Of a DNA stretch of 64,000 nucleotides, positions 44,611-54,925 are shown piece after piece. Every line of letters begins with the position of its first letter. The first letter of the stretch is position 1. The stretch comes from Anniella stebbinsi (taxonomy: Eukaryota > Chordata > Lepidosauria > Squamata > Anniellidae), in assembly GCA_029215795.1 (NCBI GenBank), contig JARDYH010000003.1:174480382-174544381 (forward strand). The letters run 5' to 3'. The notes under the pieces were generated by a model. That model worked only from the letters and a program-made list of their open reading frames with translations, did no database searches and was not told the DNA's origin. The translations under genes were made by a program, and so were the position numbers.

Positions 44611-45448
44611 TGGCTGAGTTCACACAATACACTAACTCACACTCAATAATTGAGTGTGGGTTGTTGGTGAATCATGGGTTGTTTGGTGAACCAAGGGTTA
44701 GTGTGTTGTCCAAACCCAGGATATTTTCTGCAGGGTGGCTTGTTAACCACACAGTGTGGCTTGTTAACTACCTGGAATAACTCAACAACCAGCTATGGGT
44801 TCTCAAGGTGGCTTGTTTGAGAAAAATAAGGCATATTGCATGGTTAACAAGCCACCCTGCAGAGGATGTCTTGGGTTTAGACAACATGCTAACCCATGAT
44901 TCAACCACTGAGGGCCTGTGCAAATGTGCACGGAGATGGGGGCTACAGGGACCATGTGGTGGGAAGCGGGATGCGAACTACTACATGACTGCAGAACCAC
45001 ATAGCACTTCATGGTTCCCGTAACCCCCGCCCAATGTTATCTGTTGATCCTCCATGCGCATTTCCTATGCATCCTGCCATCCACCTAATGGCTGCTCTGC
45101 TCAGTGCATGGCAGTCTTGACCATGGAGAAAGTCCATGCCAGGAAGAGCATTGCTGGAAGTGGCAGATGCTCTTGCTGGCTGTCTCTATGGTCAGCCTTT
45201 TTTTTTCATCCGCACAACCCATGCGAACTATGACAGCCCAGCATATGACATGGGAACCCACCCCCACAGCCTGTTTCCCCCACTGCAGAAGGCAGGTACT
45301 TGGCATACCATGGGGGGGGGGGGAGGAACCTACACAGACATGACCTGCAAAGCCATCATGGATTGCCTCTTTGAATGATCCACGGTGGCATACCATGATG
45401 TCTTTACAGGCTCTGAGTGTAGGTTAGGGCGTTGTGTGAACTCAGCCA
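44611..45448. mobile_element. TIR element, 838 bp
   Basis: Left end TGGCTGAGTTCACACAATAC; right end on the opposite strand TGGCTGAGTTCACACAACGC. GTGGCTTGTTAACCA and complementary GGTTAACAAGCCACCCTGCA occur inside. No transposase; target duplication unclear. Fragments with similar words occur near 21905-22070 and 62058-62240. Confidence 0.65.
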
Positions 45449-46639
45449 TTGTAAGAGAGTTTGTTATGAAAGTGATTCCCTCATTTAAGAAAAACAAAAA
45501 CAAAAAACTGCCAAGAAAGAAATGCTGGGTTTTTCAATATCATGGGCTGAGTTTTGAGTTTTGAGGCGGTGTAGTACATTTTAAAGCTCTAGCACTAGAG
45601 AAAGAAGGACTTCTGGCAACCACAACAAATAGCTTATTCTCTACATATTCACATTGGGTCATTATTATATTCTTTAAAAGCCTCAATGGGAGTCCTCCAT
45701 ATGGTAATAGTCAGTGTTTCTTTTCACAAAATGTAATGAGGAGTGACTTTCAGGAGAACTGACACCTGCTAAAAACAATAGAGAACCCTGGTATACATTA
45801 TTTGATAATGTAGTGTATGAAGTCTGCCTTGGCACAGTCAACAATGCCTAAGACAGGAAAACACAGAACACAAAACACTTATCTTTGCCCCTATTCTGTA
45901 AATTTAGCCCCAAAACACAAGTACTAATAAGAACAGGATTTTTATACATTTCAATTGGGAAATACTATTGCAGCCTAATTTACATTTTACTTCCTTTTTT
46001 AGGAATACATTAGGTCAATGTTAAATTGAAATGCAAGTGTTTTTCAGACATTACTTTATACCATTTCATTCTGCCTTTACAGTCCTGTCCATAAAACTAT
46101 GGACAGTGCAATCCTATGCATGCATGCCTAGAAGTAAGTCCTAAGGCATTCAATGGGTCTCACTCTGACCTAAGTGAGTATAGGATTGCAACCTTTTCTA
46201 ATGTCTCTGTGTATAATTTTTTAGTTTTTGAACTAACAAATATTTATAGGAATAGTTGCATGATGAACATGAGATTTATGGGCCAGTGAAAACAGTGGAA
46301 CTTACCGTCTAAGCAGGTGCATGTTTACTCAGAAATAAGTCCTACTATGTTCAGTGGACTTACTCCCAGGTAAGTCTTAAAACCAGGTTCTTGGTCTCAA
46401 CTTGTTTGTAGATTGGGCTTTTTAACTCATCAGGCAGACAGTAAACCTAAATGTAGTAAGCCATCTTGAGGAGACAGTCAATTGAATGACAGAGTAGGTA
46501 GGTAGGGTGTGTGTGTGTGCATGTGTGTGTATGAAAAAGAAAGAGAGAGAACACATCTCACACTGGTCCATAAGCAGTTTTACTAGTTTCTGGTATGATT
46601 CTGAGCACAATTAAAAGTACTGGATTTTTCCTTTAAATC
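45449..46639. other. Gene-free; copies of a short palindromic repeat
   Basis: 46107-46195 starts GTGCAATCCTATGCATGCAT and ends GAGTATAGGATTGCAACC, with GAAGTAAGTCC and its loose complement inside: one near-complete copy of the TGCAATCCTA repeat. 46315-46375 is a partial copy. A TG-rich run lies near 46507-46530. No supported ORF. Confidence 0.55.
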
Positions 46640-47205
46640 CCCACATAGCTTTGGACCTGGGTACCTGAAGACCACCTATTCCCTATACCAAGGTTACTAA
46701 AGGTCTCCTTTGGGTACCCCTGGAGTTGTGACTGGAGAGAGGGCCTTTTCAGTTTCATGTAGTACTATGTTGAAAATTTCTTATGCTTACCTTACTGATG
46801 AGGTGGTTGAGGAGTGTGTACAAGTGTCTTCTCTTTTAAAGGCCACTTTGCAGAATTTCTCCAAATGTCCTTCCCTAGTTTTTTGGTAAGTTTCACTGTC
46901 CATCTCTCCCCCATCCACAACAATGCCCCAGGACGATGCTAGGAATGGAGTACTGTGGAGAATGCAAAATGGGGTCCAGGCTGCCAATACAGTTGTTGCT
47001 GTGTTACCACTTGCAAAGGCAGTGCAAAAAAAAAAAAACCTTTAGGGGAAAAAAGAAACTCTGCTTACAACCTTTGCCAGTAATGAGAATTTTTTGTGAA
47101 ATTTCTCCTCCCACTGGAGAAAGTCAGCGAAATTGTCCCCCAATTTCTCTACCCACAAATAGGGTGGAGAATTTCAAGGCGTCATCTGTGCACAGCTCCA
47201 CCTAC
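46640..47205 (+). pseudogene. Old L2 LINE fragment (C-terminal region)
   Basis: GCTTTGGACCTGGGTACCTG (FGPGYL) and GGAGAGAGGGCCTTTTCAGT (GERAFSV) correspond to conserved L2 C-terminal segments. Many stops and shifts; clearly older than copies A and B. Only the first 300 bp can be aligned by eye. Confidence 0.55.
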
Positions 47206-47402
47206 TTATTTGTTACATTTATATCATGCCTTTCCTCCAGAGAGCCCAAGGCAGCATGCATGATCCTCCTCTCCGTTTTATCCTCACAATAATCCTATGA
47301 CGTACGTCACTCTGACAGTCAACACGTGAGCTTCATGACCAAAGGCAGCTTAGAATCCTGAGTCCCAGTTCAACACTCAAACCACTCTACCACACTGGTG
47401 CT
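47206..47402 (-). mobile_element. tRNA-derived SINE, diverged
   Basis: Complement of the Sauria SINE type: TTATCCTCACAATAATCC, CCCAGTTCAACACTCAAACC and ACCACACTGG mark body and head. More diverged than the other copies; the B box is poor. Confidence 0.7.
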
Positions 47403-47799
47403 CCGTCTCTGGAATTCTTTGTCAGACAGACTTGCCTGGCATCTACTTTGATGTCTTTTCGTCATAGGTAAAACCCTCCTAACTTCTGGTAGGATTGTTT
47501 TGATGCTGCAAATATTTTGTTTTATTATTATTTGCTGCCTTAAGATTTTATTTTATCTTTTAATTTGCCAAATGGCTTGAGGCCAGAGTATCTAAAGAAT
47601 ATCTTCTTGCCATATCATCCTGCCTACAACCTAAGATCTGATGGAAAGGACATTTTCTGTATGCCAACATAGATGGATACTTGGTTAGATGGGACATCAT
47701 GAGAGGGCCTTTTCTCTGACCATATCCCACCTGTTGAATTCTCTGCCCTGGGAGATTCATTTGCCCCTTGTCTTTTTAGCTTTCACTGCCAGGTGACTG
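47403..47799 (+). pseudogene. Old L2 LINE 3' fragments
   Basis: Two pieces in tandem. 47403-47540 has CTGGAATTCTTTGTC (LWNSL-like) and continues into a T-rich UTR. 47572-47799 repeats GGCTTGAGGCCAGAGTATCT (G.GPEYL-like), GAGAGGGCCTTTTC and GTTGAATTCTCTGCC. The first may continue the copy interrupted by the SINE. Confidence 0.5.
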
Positions 47800-48632
47800 A
47801 CCAAGAAATAAATCTTGGGGCTGTGGTGGACAGCTCAAATGAAAATGTCATTGTACGGCCACTGTACAGAAGGCAAACTCCATGTTAGGCATTATTTGAA
47901 AAGGAATTGAGAATAAAATTGCCAGTATCATATTGCCTTTATACAAATCTATGGTTTGACCACACTTAAAATATTGTGTATAGTTCTGGTCACCACACCT
48001 AAAAAAAGGGGGTATTGTAGAGCTGGAAAATGTGCAGAAAGAGGCAAGTAAAATAATAAAGGAGCTGGAGCATCTGCCCTACAAAGGAAGGTTACAACAG
48101 CTGGGATGATTTAGTTTGGAAAAAAAGGAGGGTAAGGGGAGACATGCTAGAGGTGTACAAAATTATACAATGTGCAGAGAATGTGGATAAAGAGACATTT
48201 CTCTCCCTCTATAATACTAGAACCTGTGGTCATCCCATCAAGCTGACTGATTGATTGATTGATTGATTTCATTTTATTTCTAACCCACCTCTCCATCCAG
48301 ATCGAGGCGGGGAACAACAATAAATATAAATATAAAAATCATAAAATAGATAAACCATTAAAACAGATAAAAACAAATACATTATTAAAACATCTTAAAA
48401 TTCAACTACCACAAGATGTAGTGATGGCTACCAATTTGGATGGCTATAAAAATAAGTTGGATAAATTCCTGGAAGGGAAGGCTATTAATGGCTACTAATC
48501 CTGATGGCTATGTGCTACCTCTAGTATCAGAAGCACCTGATATATGCACCAGTTACTGAGGAAGATGGATGGGAGGGTGCTGTTGCACCATGTCCTGCTT
48601 GTGGGTTCCTAGTCAACATCTGGTTGGTCACT
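47800..48632 (+). pseudogene. CR1-like LINE, C-terminal region and 3' UTR
   Basis: CTTGGGGCTGTGGTGGACAG (LG.VVDS), TATAGTTCTGGTCACCACAC (YSSGHH), GAGCATCTGCCCTACAAAGG, GGGTAAGGGGAGACATGCTA (RVRGDML), and after an insertion QDVVMATNLDGYKNKLDKFL, ending in AINGY. These form the known terminal region of CR1-group reverse transcriptases. Many stops. The 3' UTR has ATGGGAGGGTGCTGTTGCAC and GTCCTGCTTGTGGGTT, as at 7736. An L2 tail interrupts it at 48267-48403. Confidence 0.78.
48267..48403 (-). mobile_element. L2 LINE 3' tail inserted in a CR1-like LINE
   Basis: AACCCACCTCTCCATCCAGA, TCGAGGCGGGGAACAACAAT and ATTATTAAAACATCTTAAAA match the L2 3' UTR at 37.5-37.6 kb in the same orientation. It sits next to a (TTGA)n run (48246-48266). 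The CR1-like sequence resumes right after it. Confidence 0.75.
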
Positions 48633-49616
48633 TTATGCCCATACTATTTAGACATGAGAAAAATAGGGAAAGATATAATGGTGTAATGAACATAAAAGCA
48701 GGCTTACTGGGTGATGGTATTTAAGGATGTACTTTTACATAACAAAAGAACATTAGAGAATATTTGAGTTAATGGACAAATTAACAGTTTAAAGAAAAAT
48801 TTTGCTCATGCAAGACATAATTATTATGTGGCACTCCCTACCACAGGAGTCTGTTGAAGCTCTATAGACTCAAAAAGAAATTAAACATTTATGGGCAGGA
48901 TTTTTAACTGCAGTTTCTATAACTACAGGATATAATTGAATGCTATCAAGCCTCAACACTCCCAGCTTAAGCCTGGTCAGAAAAATAATTATTCTATAAT
49001 AAAGCATTACAAAACATATGTTGGATTTTTTACATGTTACCAGAAGCACTATTACTGGCAGCTATCATAGAAAGGAGTGACTTTAAAATGCTATCCTCTT
49101 TTGAGTGCCAAGGCTTTTATAGCCTTTGTGTGTTCAAAGCCACTCTTTAAAGTAATGTTTGTGGAACCTCAGGGATGTCTCATTCACTGGCTTTGCCTAG
49201 TGTTACTTTGAAAAGAAGGGGAAGGAAAATGAACCACACTTTCTGACGCATCTTGCCTCAGTGTTGTTGTGCAATATTCAGATGCTATGCTCAGCAAGAG
49301 ATGACGCAGGCTGTGCTGACTATAAGTGCTGTTTTTATTATGAGATCCTGGGTGAATGTATGTTGCTGCATGTGTTTGCGTTAAGGAACACGAGATGCTA
49401 TGCTTGGCCTATATTGGCAGAATACCAGAAGGCTTATTGGTACAATTCATGATAAGAATCTTAATGTAATTGTGCTGTTCTGGTTGAATGATCAGTGAGT
49501 TAGGAAGTCCATCATCCCAATCACACCTCAGCCAGGATCTTGCAGTGTTCTTATTTAAGCCTCATCTCCCCTACCTGTAATATGGGGGTAGTGATAACTG
49601 GCCTTATCTGTAGGCT
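48633..49616. other. No gene recognised
   Basis: Unique-looking. A 63-codon frame at 49261-49452 is cysteine-rich but lacks any motif I recognise and is probably random. Confidence 0.4.
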
Positions 49617-50298
49617 AGGGATCCCCAACATGGTGCCTCTGGGCACCCATTTTTTAAATTTTATTTAGATATATATCAAATGCACACGACATTCTAGCAA
49701 TTATTCATAGGCTGAAACAAAGAGGACCAAATATCCAAATATCCATTTGAAGATGATGTCTATATGACACCCTTTCAAATATTGAAAGTGTTGTAAGGTC
49801 CTCAATCCATTACATTATAGGAGATGAATACTTATCCTTCCTGTGTTGTAATATTAGTCTTTTAGCTGTCAAAAGGGGGCAGAGAATCTATTTACTATTT
49901 CTTAATTTCCATGAAGCAGCTAAATAATTTAAAGAGAGTGTGCATCAGTGAATATTAAAGATTGTTCCAGTACAAATTTTTCTGCGTAATCACCTCTCTG
50001 CAAGAAGAAGCAACTACTGGACTTTGCCAAAACATGTGTTTAAAAGAAACATGAGATGTTTTGTACTGCCCAGTAAGTAGCAGAATTAGACAGTCCCTAA
50101 TTAAAGAAATGTTGTGGTGTCCAGTAGATACAATAAAGTGCAGAATTTTGCTGAGTAAGATGCAGCCTAAGGCCCATAGACATGAAAGATAGACACCAAA
50201 GCAATGACTTACTGATTAGGCATTTTGTGGTGGTGCTCACAGCAGTATCTCAAATTCCCAAAGGTGCCCCCAGGTCCAAAAAAGGTTGGGGACCCCTG
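49617..50298. mobile_element. hAT-like element, 682 bp
   Basis: Left end TAGGGATCCCCAACATGGTG and right end GGTTGGGGACCCCTG are inverted repeats. Flanks CTGTAGGC (49609-49616) and CTGTAGAC (50299-50306) agree at seven of eight positions. The interior is AT-rich and without palindromes, unlike the other hAT elements here. No transposase frame. Confidence 0.85.
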
Positions 50299-50494
50299 CT
50301 GTAGACACATGGCTCTTAAGTGAAATTTTAGGAAAGTACTATAGATAAACAATTATAATGGCTCAGAGTGTACTCAGATTCTTTTGAATGAGAGATAAGG
50401 CTGGCTGGGGCATGCTGGATATTGTAGGCCTTTTTTGTCTAAACATTCATAGGATTGCACCCTCAGATGCTGAACTTAGTGTACTGGTAGGTTC
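50299..50494. other. Half hairpin repeat
   Basis: GCATGCTGGATATTGTAGGC followed by CATAGGATTGCACCCT (50409-50462) is one arm of the hairpin repeat seen complete at 23162-23273. Confidence 0.5.
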
Positions 50495-50960
50495 ATGTCA
50501 GATCAGGTATTGCGGTCCTGAGCCATATAAGGTTTTATAAGTTAAAACCAGCACCTTGAATCAGGCTTGGAAACATATAGTCTAAGCCATACAGGCAATG
50601 TTTGATATTCTTCTCTTAAATGCACATGCTAGAAACATTTGTGTTCAGTCCCTGAAAATAACACTAGACCAGATACACCCCTGTTCTAAACATGGGCTGC
50701 ATATTTGCTTGCCTACAATTATTTATTTATTTAATTTATATTCCGCCCAACTGGCAAATGGCATTTGGGGCAGTTTACAACCATAAAAACCAAAAACAAT
50801 TAAACAGTAAACAAAAAATAAATACAACAATGAAAATATCAACATAAAATATTATGGCATTAAAGACATTAAAAATATTAAAAAGCCAACAGTAAAGTTA
50901 ATAATCAAAGCGACATATCAAAGATAAAATTCCGGCTAGAAGAGGAAGGTCACAATCTGG
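50495..50960 (-). pseudogene. L2-group LINE fragment
   Basis: On minus, the complement of 50500-50580 reads ATTCAAGGTGCTGGTTTTAA and GGCTCAGGACCGCAATACCT, the L2 segment FKVLVL...LGPQYL. 50706-50780 carries an L2-like 3' end (GGGCGGAATATAAATTAAAT) and the A-rich part to 50960 may be the UTR of a second piece. Order and gaps suggest two fragments. Confidence 0.55.
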
Positions 50961-52340
50961 TGTCTAAATGTATACAGTGAAGACATATTTTGTAGTACGT
51001 GACCAGGCTTCACTGATAGACCTTTCCAAGGGAGAAAGTTGCCAGGAGTGTGAGTATGAAGAGTCACCTGGCTGCTATCCTATGGTAATGTTTGTAAACT
51101 CTAGTAAAGCATTTCAGCTGCTGAGTGATTTTTATCACATACATCCCAAGGGCATATTGTTTGATAAACCATTCATTGTTTGATAAACTATTCACCAAAG
51201 AGAAAGGGGGCCTTCCAGAAACAATGGGAGTGTGCAATATCCCTCTCGCTAACAATTTGGTCTTAGAAAAGTTAATTAAACTTCTCTCCACTAATGCCCA
51301 TCCCCTCAAACCAACATTTGCAAAGCAGCATTGACAATTATTGTCTCATCAGCACTGTCCTCAGCCTGGAGGTTTTTCTTTCTTTCTTTAGAATACCTAG
51401 AATAAAGGGAGCTTCACACATATACATTGAGTTTTTCTTAAAAATGTAACACTGAGATGCACACAAGTAGATCCAGATAACAGCTATTTTTACTAGCATG
51501 CTTCCGTTCATCATGCTGGCTGGCTAAAGGTAACCACATGAAAATGTGGAGACATTCTAGTAAAAATCCTTGTGCTATCTTATTTCACAGATGTACACCT
51601 CTATATGGTGAGAAATACCCATAAAAGAAACATCTAATGCCTGCCTTGACCATGCTTATATAGTCCCAAAGAGGAAGGCTTTAGTTTGGAACTACATACA
51701 GTATCCCATTCAGTTCATTAATTTCTAAAAGAGAGGTGCCAGGATTGAAGACTACCTCAAAGCATTCAAGCCTTAACCAAAGATAGGCAGGGTGCAAGCA
51801 TTTCAAGGTAAGGGAAACGGAATTTTGCATAAGCTCAGAGACACTCTTAAAGTTTGCAAATGCTTCTGTCTTTATCATAATCTTCAGATGAGGCACTGAG
51901 AATAGGATGAAGCAACGGCTGAAGTTTATACTTGTCAATGAACTCAGCAAGTTCTTACCTACACCCAGGTTAAACGCTATTAGGAAAGGGGGGCTTTAGA
52001 AAAGGCCTGGCCAAATTGAAAATGCCCACCAAAGCAAGGCAACCCACTCGCTAGGTGTGGCAGTGGACCAGAGGTTGGGAAACTTTTTGAGAATGGCAGG
52101 GTGGGGGTTAAGCAATACAAAACTGAGAATTGAGTCCACAAGTTGGGCCAAAAATTGCCCAAGCCTGTAGACATCACTCTTCAACGTTGTCAGCCACCAA
52201 AATTCACCTCATGATCTCCATATATTATTTTCCATGCTGACTCTGATTATGTAAATGATTACCTTTACCAGACCCATCACTATCAGCCCTTTCTGAGGAA
52301 ACTGCAGTCATTTTTGAGAGAGAGAGAGATCTCCTCACCC
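50961..52340. other. No gene recognised
   Basis: Unique-looking. TTTGATAAACCATTCA/TTTGATAAACTATTCA form a short direct repeat near 51160-51195. No conserved domain in the short ORFs. Confidence 0.45.
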
Positions 52341-53292
52341 CCTCCCTTTGGCAGTATATAACCCTTTCCCCTTTCTAAATTCCCTCAGGATGAAGCCTGA
52401 GGAACCAAAGTGAAAGTGAATGAATCAGGCAGCCTTTAAAAAAAAAAAAAAAAAAGGAAAGGGGGAAGGTCGAGGGAGGCACGTGACAGACGGGAAACTG
52501 CCCAATCACAGGGGGGTGGGGAGGAATATGGGGGAGAGTTTTTAAACTTTATCTTTAAAAAAAAACAACTATCAATGCGAAGTTGCTGAGGGGGGTAGGA
52601 ACCACCCTGCTTGGCGCGTGGCTTATGCTGTGACTTCGTCAGTGCAGTTTCTCAGACGCACTACGGAGCGCCCTTCTTCTCTCCCCCTCCCCAAACCTTG
52701 CCCCCACATACACGCGCAGGTAGGGGAGGGGGCGCAATTGAACTCTGCTGGTCGCGTGTGTGTGAGCGTCTCTCGTCCTCACGCTCCCCCTCTTCTTTTT
52801 TTCTCTTAGTCACGCACCCACGAGGCTGCAGCTCTCAAGGGTCCACATATCAAAACAAACCGCGCGCGCGAGAGAGAAACTCCCTGGCCAAGTCAGGAAA
52901 GAAAAAGCACGAGAGGCACTCGGTCACACGGCCCCTCTCTCTGAGGAGAAGGTCGCCTCTGAGTTTATACGCGTTGGTCACCCAGTGACTCTGATTCCTT
53001 CGCCCACCCGAGTGTGTGTTCCCCCTGGAATGATATCCAAATTAGACCTCTTTGGAATGATAGACGTTTAATTGTTGCTATTCGAGGGCTTTCTCGACCA
53101 GCCCGACGCGCGTACCCTCGGTCCTTGCGCGTTTGACTCCGCTTTGCGAAACTGGTAACTGGACAGTAGCCCCCACGGCTCGCCTGCGCGCGCGCCACCC
53201 GCCACCCCCCTTTCATGCAATGCTGCTGTCGCTTAGTGAGATGAAGCTGGGGGCTTCCTGCTCTTGGGACACAGCCTAGTAGGGAGAGACAG
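52341..53292 (+). promoter_or_regulatory. GC/CpG-rich promoter region and candidate first exon
   Basis: Upstream elements are TATATAA (about 52357), an E-box CACGTG (about 52481) and CCCAATCA, a CCAAT-box match (about 52500). From about 52600 to 53300 the sequence is strongly CpG-rich (GGCGCGTGG, CCGCGCGCGCGAGAG, CGCGCGCGCC). It ends with GAGACAG|GTAAGTT, a consensus splice donor after 53292. A 19-codon upstream-type ORF starts at ATG 53220 and stops at 53279, just before the donor. The exon therefore looks non-coding. The transcription start and the gene are not identified; no known first exon was recognised with confidence. Confidence 0.55.
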
Positions 53293-53986
53293 GTAAGTTG
53301 CCCCGGTTGTTGCTATTTGGATGCTTGCGGGGGGTGGGGGTGGATATTCTATCGAGTCTTCGCTTCTCCAAACCCGCTCCAAACCCCGGGTTTGGAGAGG
53401 TGGAGAGGAAATGCATGGGGAGCTGTGTGAAAGAAGAATGCTTTAGGCTGTGTATATGCTTATCTGGATGTAATTGAATTCAATGGGACGGCAAAATAGG
53501 GTTGCCCTGCATGTCCCATTGAATACGATGGGGCTAGCCTTCGAGTTGAACCTTCCGGCTGTAAGACTTAGCTTTACTCATGCCTATCTTTTACTTGAAA
53601 GTAAGCTCCAATGAAACTTTTTTCGAAATGTTCATACTTCGGATCACAGCTCTCTCACACACCCCAAGTTTCTGGATTATCAGTCTTCTTTTCTGCTTTG
53701 TTTTGTTTTGAATATTTTTAACAAAACAAAAAACTTTCAACGTCTCCCCCCTTCCTCCTCCCCGATATGCCTTCATCTAAGATCAGCGCTAAATCTTTCC
53801 AGGGTTATTGGAATGCCTATTTCTTTTCCTCATCTCTGTCTATTCTGATTTTTTGGTTTCTAAGGTATTTCTCTTCAACCTGACTGAAGGTATGTTTGTG
53901 TAACCAGACACTGAGACTTGCTGTCTGATAGAGAATTATCTCAGACACAGCTTACTTTGAATTCAATAGAGGTGTTTGTTTTTCAG

Positions 53987-54095
53987 GTTTAAAGCTCCAG
54001 ACTGAAGGAGAAGGAGGTGAAAGAAACCACCTGAAAAGGAACTGCTGGGAAGATTTTTAATTCCTTTTTTGAAGCCCTACTGGATTTTGGAGCAG
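53987..54095 (+). other. Candidate non-coding exon 2
   Basis: Preceded by TGTTTGTTTTTCAG, a good acceptor, and followed by GAGCAG|GTGGGG, a weaker donor. Every frame has a stop within the 109 bases, so it could serve only as 5' UTR. Its purine-rich start (CTGAAGGAGAAGGAGG) resembles an exonic splicing enhancer. It lies about 0.7 kb after the candidate first exon. Confidence 0.35.
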
Positions 54096-54771
54096 GTGGG
54101 GACATGAAGGATTGGAGGTGGGGAATAAGGAAGAGGAATTATCAATAAGTTTGGAATTCTAGAGGGCTTTCCTTTTAAACTTCAGAAAAGATATTATAAA
54201 ACCTGTTAAAAGAAATAGTTGATTAAAATATGTATCACTAATGGTGTCTTCTGTTAGTTTTAGCAAAAGAAATTATCCCAAGGATTAGTTTTTTAGAGTG
54301 TGGTGATGTTTGAGTAACTGCTGTTGCTCAACTTGTAAATAAAAGTGGATTTGGTGACAATTTTCTCTAGCCTCAGGTAAAAAGAGAACAAAACATTTTA
54401 TTCCTTCAAGGGAACAGCCAATCTTGGGAGGGTAGGAGAAGGGTGGAGCATGTGAGAAAGACAAGGAGCTTAACTATTAATGTTCATTCTGAATTTATTC
54501 ATACATGTTTGAAACTTCTCTGGCTCTTTTCTTTTTTGTTTTCTCTCTCTCCCAAGATTATGGAAAGTAAAATTTAAATGGATACATTATATAGTCAATG
54601 GAAGAATGTATTGTTGCCCAGTAAAGATCTGTCAGGAAGACACTTCCTGTTTGCGTAGTTCAAACAGTGGGGAACTAACTGGTTGGAAGTGGGGGAGGGG
54701 ACTGAGAAACGAGGTGTCTAGATGCAAATGATATTATATTCTATTAGGAGTCTGTTTGTTTTCCCCTTTAG

Positions 54772-54810
54772 ATCATACATTTGAAAGCACTAGGAGAAGA
54801 TTTTCAAAAG
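54772..54810 (+). other. Candidate 39-bp micro-exon
   Basis: Acceptor TTTGTTTTCCCCTTTAG and donor CAAAAG|GTAAGA are both close to consensus. The 39 bases between are a multiple of three and open in two frames, but no protein motif is evident. It may be another 5' UTR exon or a cassette exon of the gene starting near 53 kb. Confidence 0.4.
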
Positions 54811-54859
54811 GTAAGACATACTCAACAAAGATTAAAAATCAGGGCCATGTCATTTTACA

Positions 54860-54925
54860 AATTGTTGTGAACTGCCCAGACACCTTTGGCTATTGGTCAG
54901 TATAGAAATGTAATAAATAAACGTT
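54860..54925 (+). mobile_element. L2 LINE 3' end, short
   Basis: TTGTTGTGAACTGCCCAGAC, then CTTTGGCTATTGGTCAGTAT and ATGTAATAAATAAAC match the L2 terminal block. Confidence 0.65.

Noticed and set aside
52611..52988. 125-codon ORF in the promoter-like region
   Set aside because: Arginine/serine-rich because of GC and CpG content; no domain, and it lies in the presumed 5' UTR.
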